DNA of 19,426 bases from Bacillota bacterium (GCA_016288175.1 JAEEYN010000141.1:1-19426); one strand, 5' to 3'; positions 7,144 through 15,268 are shown, counted from the first letter of the stretch. Translations and numbers: made by a program. The notes: generated from the sequence alone by a model not told the origin.

Positions 7144-7908
7144 TCAGTCCTGTTCGTCCATGTAGTTCCTGTTTTCGTCGTTCTTGATCAGCTTCAGCTG
7201 AACGATGTCGATCTCTCCGCAATAGCGCTTCTGGCGGGCAGTAATCTCCCCCGCCGCGATCATTTCGAGAAGGGACATGAAGGTCACGATTATCTCCATC
7301 CGCGTCGCGCCTTCCGTCAGAGCGGAGAAGGCGACCCTGCCGCCACGTGAAATAAGCGTTTCGCGGATCTTCCGCGTCTGTATGCGGACTGTGAATTCAT
7401 CCTTTTTGACGGAATGGACCTTCTCGCGCCTATCCGGCTCCGAAGCTCGATTCAGCGCTTTCAGCATCGCCTCGAAAAGGCGGTCGACGGTCGTATCGCG
7501 CAGGATGATCTCCTTCGGCGGCAGCGGGAATTCCTCAGGCTGTTTCGTGCGCATTTCGCTTGCCCTTCCGGCAAGATCGCGCATCGCAGCGGAGGCTTCC
7601 TTGAAGGCCTTGTATTCCCGCAGCTGACGGATCAGCTGCTCCGCGGGATCCTCCTCTTCCTCTTCCTCTGCCTTAGGTTCCGGCGGGAAAAGGGAGCGCG
7701 ATTTCGCGTAGACGAGCGTTGCCGCAACGGTCAGAAACTCGCTCGCGCGGTCGAGGTCCAGCTCATCAAGCTGCTTCATGTATTCGAGGAACTCCGAAGT
7801 GATCTCCGAAACGAAAATATCCCGGATATCGAGTTCCGCCTTTTCAACAAGGTGCAGCAGCAGATCGAGAGGCCCGTCGAATTGTTTTATGTGTACGCGG
7901 TAGTCCAT
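7144..7908 (-). CDS. scpA: Segregation and condensation protein A (kleisin)
   Basis: ScpA is the kleisin that bridges the heads of SMC and binds ScpB, and is needed for chromosome segregation. The N-terminus has the family signature FDGPLDLLLHLVEKAELDIRDI. The middle contains DLDRASEFLTVAATLVYAKSR. An acidic linker with six consecutive Glu follows, and the C-terminal winged helix includes FMSLLEMIAAGEITARQ. I chose ATG at 7908. It shares one base with the stop of the upstream protease gene (TGATG), a typical coupling overlap; an in-frame TTG one codon earlier is less likely. The product is 254 aa, normal length. Confidence 0.95.
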   Translation of the reverse strand: MDYRVHIKQFDGPLDLLLHLVEKAELDIRDIFVSEITSEFLEYMKQLDELDLDRASEFLTVAATLVYAKSRSLFPPEPKAEEEEEEDPAEQLIRQLREYKAFKEASAAMRDLAGRASEMRTKQPEEFPLPPKEIILRDTTVDRLFEAMLKALNRASEPDRREKVHSVKKDEFTVRIQTRKIRETLISRGGRVAFSALTEGATRMEIIVTFMSLLEMIAAGEITARQKRYCGEIDIVQLKLIKNDENRNYMDEQD

Positions 7909-8573
7909 CAAGCCAAACCGAAGAGACTGAACGCAAGATTGAGCAGCCCTTTTGCGATCCAGCCCGCCGCTGTGCCGATCGGCGAAAATCCCGAACGCCC
8001 GAGCAGCATGATCCCGATCAGGATATACATTCCGTATTTTCGGATGAACAAAAACGGCTTCGGCCCGAGCGGCTTTGCGAGCAGCGTTTCCGCAACGTGG
8101 AAGCCGTCGAGAGGATAGATCGGGATCAGGTTGAAAACAAGCAGGCAGAGATTGATCAGAACGAAATACTCCAGCACCGTCAGGACTTTTTCACCGGCGC
8201 CGCTGGAAAGAAACTCAACACCGGAGTATTTTAAAACGGCGGCGAAGGCCAGCGAGAAAACCACGGCGATGATGAAATTCATCGTAACGCCCGCAAGCGA
8301 AACGACGATCTCGCCGAGACGGTATTTTTTGAATCGGTTCGGGTTCACGGGAACGGGCTTTGCCCAACCGAAACCGACGATCAGCATCATGATGAAACCG
8401 ATCGGATCGATATGGGCGAGGGGATTGATCGTCAGCCTTCCGAGGTTTTTCGCGGTCGGATCGCCCATTTTATACGCGGAGAAGGCATGCGCCCACTCGT
8501 GAAAGCTCAGTCCGACGATTATTGCGGGCAGCATCAAGAGCCTCGTCATTAAATAGTCACCGATGTTTCCCAA
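7908..8573 (-). CDS. M50 family (site-2-type) intramembrane metalloprotease
   Basis: The protein is an integral-membrane zinc protease of the compact YwhC-like S2P group. Zinc ligands are visible in the HExxH motif of GLSFHEWAHA, in the first third, and in the second conserved motif NLIPIYPLDGFHV, whose Asp is the third ligand. About five hydrophobic segments flank these motifs. It lacks a PDZ domain. TTG at 8573 is chosen because AAGGAG lies seven bases upstream and the family starts at about this point (GNIGDYLM). An ATG at 8639 would add 22 unrelated residues that overlap the leader hairpin. The 221-aa length fits. It leads the unit with scpA and scpB, a common Bacillota arrangement. The substrate is unknown. 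Confidence 0.92.
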   Translation of the reverse strand: MGNIGDYLMTRLLMLPAIIVGLSFHEWAHAFSAYKMGDPTAKNLGRLTINPLAHIDPIGFIMMLIVGFGWAKPVPVNPNRFKKYRLGEIVVSLAGVTMNFIIAVVFSLAFAAVLKYSGVEFLSSGAGEKVLTVLEYFVLINLCLLVFNLIPIYPLDGFHVAETLLAKPLGPKPFLFIRKYGMYILIGIMLLGRSGFSPIGTAAGWIAKGLLNLAFSLFGLA

Positions 8574-8599
8574 ACCGAATCTCCTTCGTTGATTTGTCC

Positions 8600-8631
8600 G
8601 CAATGCCTGCGGCGCGAAGTGAAAGCATTGC
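8600..8631 (-). other. Hairpin in the leader of the M50–scpAB operon
   Basis: GCAATGC and GCATTGC form a perfect 7-bp stem around an 18-nt loop, in the untranslated leader between the promoter at 8654-8682 and the ribosome binding site at 8581-8586. No T-tract follows. Confidence 0.4.
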
Positions 8632-8653
8632 TTCCACACAAATTTCCAGTATT

Positions 8654-8682
8654 ATTATACCACAAAGACGGCGCTTTGGCAA
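8654..8682 (-). promoter_or_regulatory. Strong extended -10 promoter of the M50–scpA–scpB operon
   Basis: On the minus strand, TTGCCA (8677-8682), a 17-bp spacer and a perfect TATAAT (8654-8659) are present, with an upstream TG-N extended -10 element. It starts 30 bp beyond the stop codon of the upstream S11-type gene, with no obvious terminator between them. Confidence 0.85.
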
Positions 8683-8712
8683 CGCCGGCGGCGGTATATC
8701 CTTGCATCGCCC

Positions 8713-9864
8713 TTATCGGCGCAGAAACAGGCGCAGGATATAGGAAAAGCAGTCGCCGAAACCGGCGGCCGGCGCGTCCTCGGCGGCGGCAAGGGGCACC
8801 TCTGCGATGACCTCGCCCGAGGATGACAGCACCTTCAGCCTTCCGAGGATATCGCCCGCGAGGATCGGCGCTTCGGCGTATTCCGGAAGCTCGGCCTCGG
8901 TCTTGCAGCGCTCCCCCGCTCCGCTCAAAAGCAGTTCGAGCTCCTCCGCCGCTTCCGCCGAGACCTCCGTCTTCATTGAACCTTTCACCGGGACCGTACC
9001 GAAGCGCTCCCCCGCCGAACAGATGCGGATGTTTTTATGCGCGGAAAAACCGTTGTCGAGAAGCGCCGAAGCGAGTGAGAACCTTTCGCCGCTGTTCGCC
9101 GCGCCGAGCACGACGGCGAGCATGACAGTTTCGCCACGCTGCGCCGCAAAAACGCCGCAGTAGCCCGCGTCGCCCGAGGAACCCGTCCCGACGCCTATGC
9201 AGCCCGAATACTGCTTCACGAGCTTGTTCGGGTTCACGAGCTCCGTGTCCCCTGCCCCGTTGTGGCGGATCGTTTCATAATATTTTGTGCCGAGCCCGCG
9301 ATAAGTATCGCTCTTTATCAGCGCCGCGCCGATCGCCGCAAGCTCATTTGCGGAGAAGAGCTGCCCCGCACCGCAGATATCCGCGTATGTGCACTCAACA
9401 CCGAGCTCAGCCAAGCGGCTGTTGATGCGTTCGACCGCCGCCGCTTCGGAGCCGCAGGCGGCGCAGGCAAGCGCGTGGGTAGCATCCCCGGCGTTGATCA
9501 TCACCGCTGCGAGCAGCAGGCTTGCGGCGTCGATTTGCTCCCCGGCGCGCAAAAAAGCCGTCGTTCCGCCGATCTTCGCGGCCTTGTCATCCACGGTCAC
9601 GAGCGCGTCACGCCCGATCTCGCTCGCATCGAAGGCTTCGCAGATCACAAGAAGCGCAGGGAGCCGTGAAAGCCCCGCGGCCGGGAGCTTCTGCCCGGCG
9701 CTTTTCTCGAAAAGCACCGATCCGGAATTGATCTCCGTCAGAAACGCTGCCGAAACATTCCCCGCGGTGGGCTCCCCTGCGGCAGGCGGCGCACCGGCGG
9801 CTCCTGTCAGAACAAAGACGAAGATCAGCAGTGTCGCGGCCGTTTTTTTCAAAAATTTCAACAA
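8713..9864 (-). CDS. S11 family D-alanyl-D-alanine carboxypeptidase homologue, probably inactive
   Basis: The product has a signal peptide, the overall S11 (DacA/DacF) layout and a C-terminal amphipathic segment ending LRLFLRR, like the membrane anchor of penicillin-binding protein 5 relatives. Landmarks include the FLTEINSGSVLFEKS start, LVNPNKLV, GTGSSGDAGYC and a C-terminal beta domain with VIAEVPLAAA. The three catalytic motifs look lost. The SxxK position reads SRLP (residues 66-69 from the start used here), SxN reads NAGD (124-127), and KTG reads GTG (226-228). It is therefore likely a non-catalytic relative, perhaps binding peptidoglycan or a partner. I chose TTG at 9864, nine bases after GGAAGGGG; TTG at 9870 is the alternative. 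It follows deoB, echoing the deoB–dacF neighbourhood of Bacillota. Confidence 0.85.
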   Translation of the reverse strand: MLKFLKKTAATLLIFVFVLTGAAGAPPAAGEPTAGNVSAAFLTEINSGSVLFEKSAGQKLPAAGLSRLPALLVICEAFDASEIGRDALVTVDDKAAKIGGTTAFLRAGEQIDAASLLLAAVMINAGDATHALACAACGSEAAAVERINSRLAELGVECTYADICGAGQLFSANELAAIGAALIKSDTYRGLGTKYYETIRHNGAGDTELVNPNKLVKQYSGCIGVGTGSSGDAGYCGVFAAQRGETVMLAVVLGAANSGERFSLASALLDNGFSAHKNIRICSAGERFGTVPVKGSMKTEVSAEAAEELELLLSGAGERCKTEAELPEYAEAPILAGDILGRLKVLSSSGEVIAEVPLAAAEDAPAAGFGDCFSYILRLFLRR

Positions 9865-9871
9865 ATACAAT

Positions 9872-9909
9872 CACCCCTTCCGGAATACAGCATATTCCGC
9901 GAAAGGGTG
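9872..9909 (-). promoter_or_regulatory. Hairpin covering the ribosome binding site of the S11 homologue
   Basis: CACCC-TTTC-(GC)-GGAATA pairs with TATTCC-GGAA-GGGGTG around a 5-nt loop, giving roughly 15 pairs including one G-U. The 3' arm contains GGAAGGGG, the ribosome binding site for the gene starting at 9864. No T-tract follows, so a translational rather than a terminating role is suggested. Confidence 0.6.
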
Positions 9910-9942
9910 TTAATATTCTGCTTTTCTTTTATTGCGCTTCCG

Positions 9943-11103
9943 TCAGCCGATCTTACTGAGGAACGAGGTTCCGACGGGGAATTCTTCGCCGGTCAGATAC
10001 TCGCAGACGGTGGAGCCGATATCCGCAAAGGTTTCGAGCGTTCCGAGCGGAACGGCATTGAAGCGCCTGCCGAAGACGAGCAGCGGGATGTACTCACGGG
10101 AATGGTCGGTGCTCGGCGTTGTCGGGTCACAGCCATGGTCGGCGGTGATGAACAGGAGGTCGTCGTCGGACATCGCGTCGATGATCTCCGGCAGCTTCCT
10201 GTCGAAATATTCGAGGCAGGAGGCATAGCCCTCAACATCGTTGCGGTGGCCGTAGAGCATATCGGTATCGACAAGGTTCGTGAAGATGAAATCGCCCTTC
10301 CCGGATTTCAGGAAGCGGATCGTGGATTCGATGCCGTCGGGGTTGTTCTTCGTGTGGTCGACGGTCGTGAGGCCCTTATGGGCGAAGATATCCTCGATCT
10401 TGCCGATGCCGACAACATCGAGCCCCTTGCCGGAAAGCCTGTCGAGAACGGTCTCGGCGATCGGCTCGAGCGCAAAATCGCGGCGGTTCTCGGTCCTTGT
10501 GTAATGGCCGTCAGAGCCGATGAACGGGCGGGCGATGACGCGGCCGACGAGGTTTTCGCCGACGAGCATTTCCCTTGCGATCTCGCACATTTTATAGAGC
10601 TTCGGAAGCGGGATGACCTCCTCGTGCGCGGCGATCTGAAAAACGCTGTCCGCCGAGGTATAGACGATCGGCTTGCCCGTCCGAACGTGCTCGTCGCCGA
10701 GCTCGTTGATGATGACAGTACCGGAAGCGACGCAGTTGCCGAGGGTCGCGCGGTGGATCTTCATCTCGAACTCATTCATGACGCTGCGCGGGAAGCCTTC
10801 CGGATAGGTGCGGAACGGAACATCCATCGGCAGGCCCGCCATTTCCCAGTGGCCGCTCGTTGTGTCCTTCGCCTTCGTACGCTCCGCCGACCTGCCGTAT
10901 GCGGCGCGGGGACGCTCCGCTGCAGGCAGTCGGGAGTTTTCGATATTGCCGAGGCCGAGCGAAAGAAGATTCGGGATCTTCATCGGGCGCGCGGCGTAGG
11001 TGTTGCCGAGGGTATGGGAACCTTCGTCCCCGAAATCGGCGGCATCCGGAAGTTCGCCGATGCCGACGCTGTCCAAAACGATTATGATCGCTCTTTTTTT
11101 CAT
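9943..11103 (-). CDS. deoB: Phosphopentomutase
   Basis: DeoB interconverts (deoxy)ribose 1-phosphate and 5-phosphate in nucleoside salvage, using two Mn ions. The 386-residue product starts MKKRAIIIVLDSVGIGELPD, whose Asp11 is a metal ligand. It has DTTSGHWEMAG, near the phosphorylated Thr of the alkaline-phosphatase-fold core, and the C-terminal metal site ITADHGCDPTTPSTDHSREY. ATG at 11103 has AGGAGG five bases upstream; the open frame extends further but without a ribosome binding site. It is first in its transcription unit, behind a perfect promoter, and is followed about 75 bp later by the S11 homologue. No purine nucleoside phosphorylase gene lies between them. Confidence 0.97.
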   Translation of the reverse strand: MKKRAIIIVLDSVGIGELPDAADFGDEGSHTLGNTYAARPMKIPNLLSLGLGNIENSRLPAAERPRAAYGRSAERTKAKDTTSGHWEMAGLPMDVPFRTYPEGFPRSVMNEFEMKIHRATLGNCVASGTVIINELGDEHVRTGKPIVYTSADSVFQIAAHEEVIPLPKLYKMCEIAREMLVGENLVGRVIARPFIGSDGHYTRTENRRDFALEPIAETVLDRLSGKGLDVVGIGKIEDIFAHKGLTTVDHTKNNPDGIESTIRFLKSGKGDFIFTNLVDTDMLYGHRNDVEGYASCLEYFDRKLPEIIDAMSDDDLLFITADHGCDPTTPSTDHSREYIPLLVFGRRFNAVPLGTLETFADIGSTVCEYLTGEEFPVGTSFLSKIG

Positions 11104-11118
11104 GTTATCCTCCTGAAT

Positions 11119-11140
11119 CGCCGGCGGCGGAGCACCGGCG
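11119..11140 (-). other. GC-rich hairpin in the deoB leader
   Basis: CGCCGG and CCGGCG form a 6-bp stem with a 10-nt loop in the short leader between the promoter and the deoB ribosome binding site. It ends five bases before the AGGAGG. It may affect translation or may simply protect the 5' end. Confidence 0.4.
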
Positions 11141-11159
11141 CGGTTATGCAATTGAAATC

Positions 11160-11188
11160 ATTATATACCGTTTCGCTCCGCTTGTCAA
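11160..11188 (-). promoter_or_regulatory. Perfect-consensus sigma-A promoter for deoB
   Basis: On the minus strand, TTGACA (11183-11188), a 17-bp spacer and TATAAT (11160-11165) match the consensus at every position. The TGA inside TTGACA is also the stop codon of the upstream M42 peptidase gene, so the promoter overlaps the end of that gene. Confidence 0.9.
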
Positions 11189-12264
11189 AAGCCCGCGAGC
11201 ACATCCGCCGTCAGCTTTTCGGAAAGCAGTACGGCGAGGCGGACGGTGTTTTCGAAATCCCGGTACTTCGCCATGCAGTTCGGCGAATGGATATAGCGCA
11301 CGGGCACGCCCGCGACGATGACCGGGATGCCGCCGGCGGCGAGGTTGATCACGGCGCCGTTGTTGCCGCCGCCCGAACGCACCGCGCACTGGACGGGGAT
11401 ACCCGCTTCTTCCGCCGCGTCAACGGCGAAGCGCATAAAGCGCGGATTGCATATCACGGAAACGTCCATATGGCGGAGCATCGGTCCCTTGCCCAGCGCT
11501 GTCTGGGAAAGCCAGGGCTCCGTGAAGGTGTCGTCCGCAGGCGCGCCTTCGAAGCAGATCGCGATATCCGGCTTCACGCGTTCCACGGCGACCTTTACGC
11601 CGCGCTCGCCGACCTCCTCCTGCGAGGAGAGCACACCGACGACGTCGAAGGGCAGTTCCTTTCCGCGCAGGCGCAAAAGCGTTTCGATGAGCGCCGCGCA
11701 GCCGATGCGGCAGTCGAATCCCTTGCCGAAAAGCAGGTCCTTTTCTTCATCCGCCTCAAAGCGGCTTGCGGGCGCGGCGGGTTCGCCGACGGCGGCGCCG
11801 AAACGCTCCCCGGCTTCCTCTGCGGACGCCGCGCCGATATCGATGCAAAGATCGGAGATCTCGAAATTCGTGTTCGCCTTCTCCGCCGCGGACATGAAAT
11901 GCACGGGCTTCGCGGCGATTATTCCGGGCAGCAGCTCGCCGTTTTTATTGCGAACGAGCACCTTCGTTCCGGGCAGCGACTGCTTGTTCCACCCGCCGAG
12001 GGTCAGAAAGCGGAGCGTGCCGTTCGGTTTTATCGCCTGGATCATCATGCCGACCTCGTCGCTGTGCGCGTCGAGCATCAAAACGGGTCTGCCGTCGTTT
12101 CTGTTTTCCCTGCGGTAGATATAAAGATTGCGGAGGCTGTCCTCCTCGATCCTTCCGATATCGGCCGCGAGGCTGCGGGCCGCCTTTATGACCTCGTCCT
12201 CAAAACCGGAGGGGCCGAATGCATTTGAAAGCGTTTCGATAAGTTTTACGCTGTTTTTATCCAT
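11185..12264 (-). CDS. M42 family metallo-aminopeptidase
   Basis: M42 enzymes are cytoplasmic, usually dodecameric aminopeptidases that trim peptides with two zinc or cobalt ions. Metal and catalytic residues can be placed: His67 in MLDAHSDEVGM, Asp184 in FDCRIGCAALIE, Glu216-Glu217 in SSQEEVGERG, an acidic residue at Glu239 in ICFEGAP (Asp is usual in many relatives), and His326 in RYIHSPN. The product is 359 aa, normal for the family. ATG at 12264 follows AAGGAAA; the open frame extends to 12321 without better support. It starts 17 bp after the HD-domain gene and is last in the long operon that begins with the radical SAM enzyme. With the C69 dipeptidase and glutaminase it suggests peptide catabolism. 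Confidence 0.95.
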   Translation of the reverse strand: MDKNSVKLIETLSNAFGPSGFEDEVIKAARSLAADIGRIEEDSLRNLYIYRRENRNDGRPVLMLDAHSDEVGMMIQAIKPNGTLRFLTLGGWNKQSLPGTKVLVRNKNGELLPGIIAAKPVHFMSAAEKANTNFEISDLCIDIGAASAEEAGERFGAAVGEPAAPASRFEADEEKDLLFGKGFDCRIGCAALIETLLRLRGKELPFDVVGVLSSQEEVGERGVKVAVERVKPDIAICFEGAPADDTFTEPWLSQTALGKGPMLRHMDVSVICNPRFMRFAVDAAEEAGIPVQCAVRSGGGNNGAVINLAAGGIPVIVAGVPVRYIHSPNCMAKYRDFENTVRLAVLLSEKLTADVLAGF

Positions 12265-12281
12265 GGTATTTCCTTTCAATA

Positions 12282-12815
12282 TCAGCTGTGCAGTTCTCCG
12301 AAAAGCGCAAGGAATTCCCATTCCGCTTCGGCGAAGGGCTTTTCGCCGAGCTCGGGCTTCGAAGAAAGTCCGACAGGGATGCGCTCCTCCTCGCCGGGAA
12401 GCAGTTCGCGCAGCTCGTTATCGAGAAGATCGTCGTCGATCCGCTTCCAAAGGCGGTTCTCCTCCTCCGAAAGGTCGGCAAGGCCGAAGCGCGCGAAGAC
12501 AGCGTCCATGATCATCGTTTCGATCCGCGCGTAATCCGGCAGATGCTCTTTTATCGGGCGGATGATGTCCGCGATATACGCTTCGCTCGCGTCGTGCAGA
12601 AGGCATGCGAGCGCGACTCTTTGGGACGATCCCCGCGCAATTGCTTCCTTCGCGCAGTTGACGGAATGCTGCGCCACGGAATAGAACCTCCGAAGATGGC
12701 CGCAGCCGCGGCAAACGAGGCTCAGCGCGTGGGCGATATCCCTTACGTCGATATCGTCCGGCGTTATGTACATCGGGTCGAATTTCTTCCCGGTGAATGT
12801 GTTCATCGTGCTCAT
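12282..12815 (-). CDS. HD-domain phosphohydrolase (YfbR-like)
   Basis: The 177-residue protein has the HD metal-binding pattern His50 (SVAQHS), His74-Asp75 (CLLHDASEAY) and an Asp at 127-128 (RIDDDLLDNE). The early block FTGKKFDPMYITPDDIDVRDIAHALS is typical of the small YfbR-like HD proteins, some of which are 5'-deoxynucleotidases. The substrate is not fixed by the sequence. ATG at 12815 overlaps the glutaminase stop by four bases (ATGA), implying coupled translation. A second ATG three codons later is possible. No clear Shine-Dalgarno sequence precedes either. Confidence 0.9.
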   Translation of the reverse strand: MSTMNTFTGKKFDPMYITPDDIDVRDIAHALSLVCRGCGHLRRFYSVAQHSVNCAKEAIARGSSQRVALACLLHDASEAYIADIIRPIKEHLPDYARIETMIMDAVFARFGLADLSEEENRLWKRIDDDLLDNELRELLPGEEERIPVGLSSKPELGEKPFAEAEWEFLALFGELHS

Positions 12816-13777
12816 AGATAATCGAATACGTGAAGGTTCAGTTTTTCGGAAAGATGCTCCATCGCGCGGACGGCGGCGATGCTGTTGCCGTAGGGATCGA
12901 GCGCAGGTCCGTAAAGGCCGATGCCCATCGGACCGCGCGCCGCGCAGACCATTCCCCCGCCGACACCGCTCTTTCCCGGAACGCCGACGCGGACGCCGAA
13001 CTGACCCGAGAAATCGTACATTCCGCAGGTGAACATCAGGCTTTTGATCGTTCGGACATGATCGGGCCCGATCCAGTTGCGGCCGGTGAACGGGTTCACG
13101 CCGCCGTTCGAGATCACAAGCCCGAGCGCCGCGAGCGAACGCGCGTTAACGGAAAGGGAGCAGAGCTTGAAATACAGATCCACGGTCTTTTCCGGATCCG
13201 CCATCAGAACGCCCTTGCTCTTCAGAAGATACACGATCGCCCTGTTGCGGTCGCCTGTCTCGTGCTCGCTCTTGTAGACGGCTTCATCCAGCACGATATT
13301 CGGGTCCATGCAGAGCTCGCGCGCGAAGCCCATCAGCTCCTCGAAGCCGAAATCGTTCGCGAGCAGGCTGACCGTCTGGATCGCGCCTGCGTTGATCATC
13401 GGGTTGAAGGGAAGGTTGCTGCGAAGGTCGAGCTTCAGGATCGAATTGAAGCTGTCGCCCGAAGGCTCCATCATGACATGGGAAAAGGTCTCGTCGAAGC
13501 CGCGGTATTTGAGCGCGACCGCAAGGATTATGACCTTCGCGACGGACTGGATCGAGAAGCGCGTGCTGACGTCACCGAATGAGATGCTTTCGCCGTTGCC
13601 GTCGAGCATATAAATGCCGAACGCGCCGGGATCCGCCTTCGCGAGCTCCGGGATATAATCCGCGACCTTTCCTTCCGGCGCGGCTTCGAGGCCGAGCCTG
13701 TAGGCTTCGGCAAATGCGCTCCGAAGCTCGCCCTTTGTGAACACCGAAGCTTTGTTTTGAAGAACGTTATCGTACAT
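12812..13777 (-). CDS. glsA: Glutaminase (serine-dependent, beta-lactamase fold)
   Basis: GlsA hydrolyses glutamine to glutamate and ammonia in the cytoplasm. The catalytic SxxK pair is Ser78-Lys81 in RFSIQSVAKV. Other signatures are LPFNPMINAGAI, the conserved SEHETGDRNRAI with substrate-contacting residues, and VGVPGKSGVGGGM near the C-terminus. The 321-aa length is slightly longer than the common 305-310. ATG at 13777 lies six bases after the stop of the dipeptidase gene, with no strong ribosome binding site, so coupling is likely. It has no ankyrin or STAS extension. Confidence 0.97.
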   Translation of the reverse strand: MYDNVLQNKASVFTKGELRSAFAEAYRLGLEAAPEGKVADYIPELAKADPGAFGIYMLDGNGESISFGDVSTRFSIQSVAKVIILAVALKYRGFDETFSHVMMEPSGDSFNSILKLDLRSNLPFNPMINAGAIQTVSLLANDFGFEELMGFARELCMDPNIVLDEAVYKSEHETGDRNRAIVYLLKSKGVLMADPEKTVDLYFKLCSLSVNARSLAALGLVISNGGVNPFTGRNWIGPDHVRTIKSLMFTCGMYDFSGQFGVRVGVPGKSGVGGGMVCAARGPMGIGLYGPALDPYGNSIAAVRAMEHLSEKLNLHVFDYL

Positions 13778-13783
13778 ACGGTC

Positions 13784-15247
13784 TCAGTTATCCGCCCTGT
13801 TATAGCCGTTTTTCATGTGCAGGCTCGCGTCATGAAGCACCTTGTTGAGCGTCTTTGTCGTCTGCTCCTTCGCCATCTTCGCAAGCTCCTCGTTTGCCTT
13901 TACGGCAAGGGATGCGTCGCCGGTTTCGGCGATCTTTTTATCGTATTCGCGGATGATGCGTCTGCCCTCCACGGCAACGGCGTTCTGGTAGCGTTCGATG
14001 AGCTGGATGCAGGTATTGTAGTTATGGTCCGCAAGCGCTCCGATGAGGCGGCTCGCCCAGTAGAAGTTTTCGGTGGAAACATCCATGCTGACATTGCCGA
14101 GGTACGCTGGCATCTTCGGAACGTTCGTATAGACCGGCAGCGCCGCGTCGAAGGTCGTGGAGCCGAACATGATCCACTCAACGCCCTTGACCGCGTCCGG
14201 AGCATCCGGGCGGATCTGGCAGATGGAGGTCACGCCCGTCCTGTTGATGCCGATGGAGCGGTACATGCCGCGCCTGCCGGTATCCTGATTGGTGTAGGGG
14301 TTGTACGGTGTGCCCTGGAAATGGGCGGAAAGCATGTATTTGACGTCCTCGACGGCAACGAGCCTGTCCGCCACGAAGCACCAGGGAATGTTGTCGCTTT
14401 CCGGCGTGAATTCGGCGTTTTCGCCGTCCCAGCGGTGGCTGTACGGCGTCAGGTAACGGCCCATGAACCAGGCGCGGGGCGTGTTGTAGATATGGTCCAT
14501 ATCCCGCCTCGAACCGAAGACGTCGCGCGGGTTGAAAGCGCCGTTCCGGTTGAGATCGAGCTTGTTATCCGCGATGAATTCACGAAGATCCGCGGAGCAG
14601 AGATGCGCCTTCTTCTTTCCGAAAGCGTCCGCAAGATCGAAGGAATCCATCGCAAACTGGTTCGGCGCGACGACGACGGCTTCATCCGGAACGCGCTTCG
14701 CGATCCAGTGATGGCCGCCGATGGTCTCCATCCACCAGACCTCGTTTTCGTCGTTGAAAGCGATGCCGTTGGATTCATATGTGCCGTATTTTTCGAGAAG
14801 CTCCGCAAGGCGCAGAACGCCCTCGCGCGCCGTATGGATATACGGCAGCACGAGCACGACGATATCCTCCTCGCCGATGCCGCCGGGGATATCCTTCTCC
14901 TTCCGGGTCTTCGCCTTTTTGTATTCCACGAGCGGATCGGCGGAGAGCACGCGGGGGTTCGAAGTGATCGTCTCCGTCGCGGTCATGCCGACGTTCGCCG
15001 CGTTGATGCCGGTCGCCGCCCAGACGCCGTGCTTCGGGTCGACGCTCGGGCAGGAGGTATAGCGCATCGGATTCTCTGGAAGCTCGATCTCGAGATGGGA
15101 GATCACGCATTTATACTTTTTCGGCTGGTCCTTCGGCTCAACGACGATCAGCTTCTTTTCGTCAAAGAAGCCGTCGTCGGTGCGGGCGATCATGGTCGAA
15201 TTGTCGTTGCTGGCTTTTTTGCCGACAAGAACTGTTGTGCAGGGCAT
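13784..15247 (-). CDS. C69 family dipeptidase (PepD-like)
   Basis: C69 dipeptidases are N-terminal-nucleophile (Ntn) hydrolases that cleave a range of dipeptides. The N-terminus reads MPCTTVLVGKKAS. Cys3 is the predicted nucleophile after removal of the first residues, as in short-leader members. Further family features are TMIARTDDG, GVWAATGINAANVGMTATETI, WWMETIGGHHW and APNQFAM. The 487-residue length is normal for the class. ATG at 15247 follows GGAGG at seven bases. No signal peptide is visible, so it is cytoplasmic. It is 21 bp downstream of the Cys-Ala-tail protein and six bases from the glutaminase gene, and so lies in the middle of the operon. Confidence 0.95.
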   Translation of the reverse strand: MPCTTVLVGKKASNDNSTMIARTDDGFFDEKKLIVVEPKDQPKKYKCVISHLEIELPENPMRYTSCPSVDPKHGVWAATGINAANVGMTATETITSNPRVLSADPLVEYKKAKTRKEKDIPGGIGEEDIVVLVLPYIHTAREGVLRLAELLEKYGTYESNGIAFNDENEVWWMETIGGHHWIAKRVPDEAVVVAPNQFAMDSFDLADAFGKKKAHLCSADLREFIADNKLDLNRNGAFNPRDVFGSRRDMDHIYNTPRAWFMGRYLTPYSHRWDGENAEFTPESDNIPWCFVADRLVAVEDVKYMLSAHFQGTPYNPYTNQDTGRRGMYRSIGINRTGVTSICQIRPDAPDAVKGVEWIMFGSTTFDAALPVYTNVPKMPAYLGNVSMDVSTENFYWASRLIGALADHNYNTCIQLIERYQNAVAVEGRRIIREYDKKIAETGDASLAVKANEELAKMAKEQTTKTLNKVLHDASLHMKNGYNRADN

Positions 15248-15268
15248 AATATTTCCTCCGTTTTCGGT

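Noticed and set aside
8574..8639. A 22-residue N-terminal extension of the M50 protease from ATG at 8639
   Set aside because: It would start inside the leader, overlap the hairpin and place the AAGGAG site within the gene. The family begins near the TTG at 8573.
9907..12228. A 773-codon open frame on the plus strand
   Set aside because: It lies antisense to deoB and the M42 peptidase, both with clear catalytic motifs. The composition is what reversed GC-rich codons give, and there is no family resemblance.
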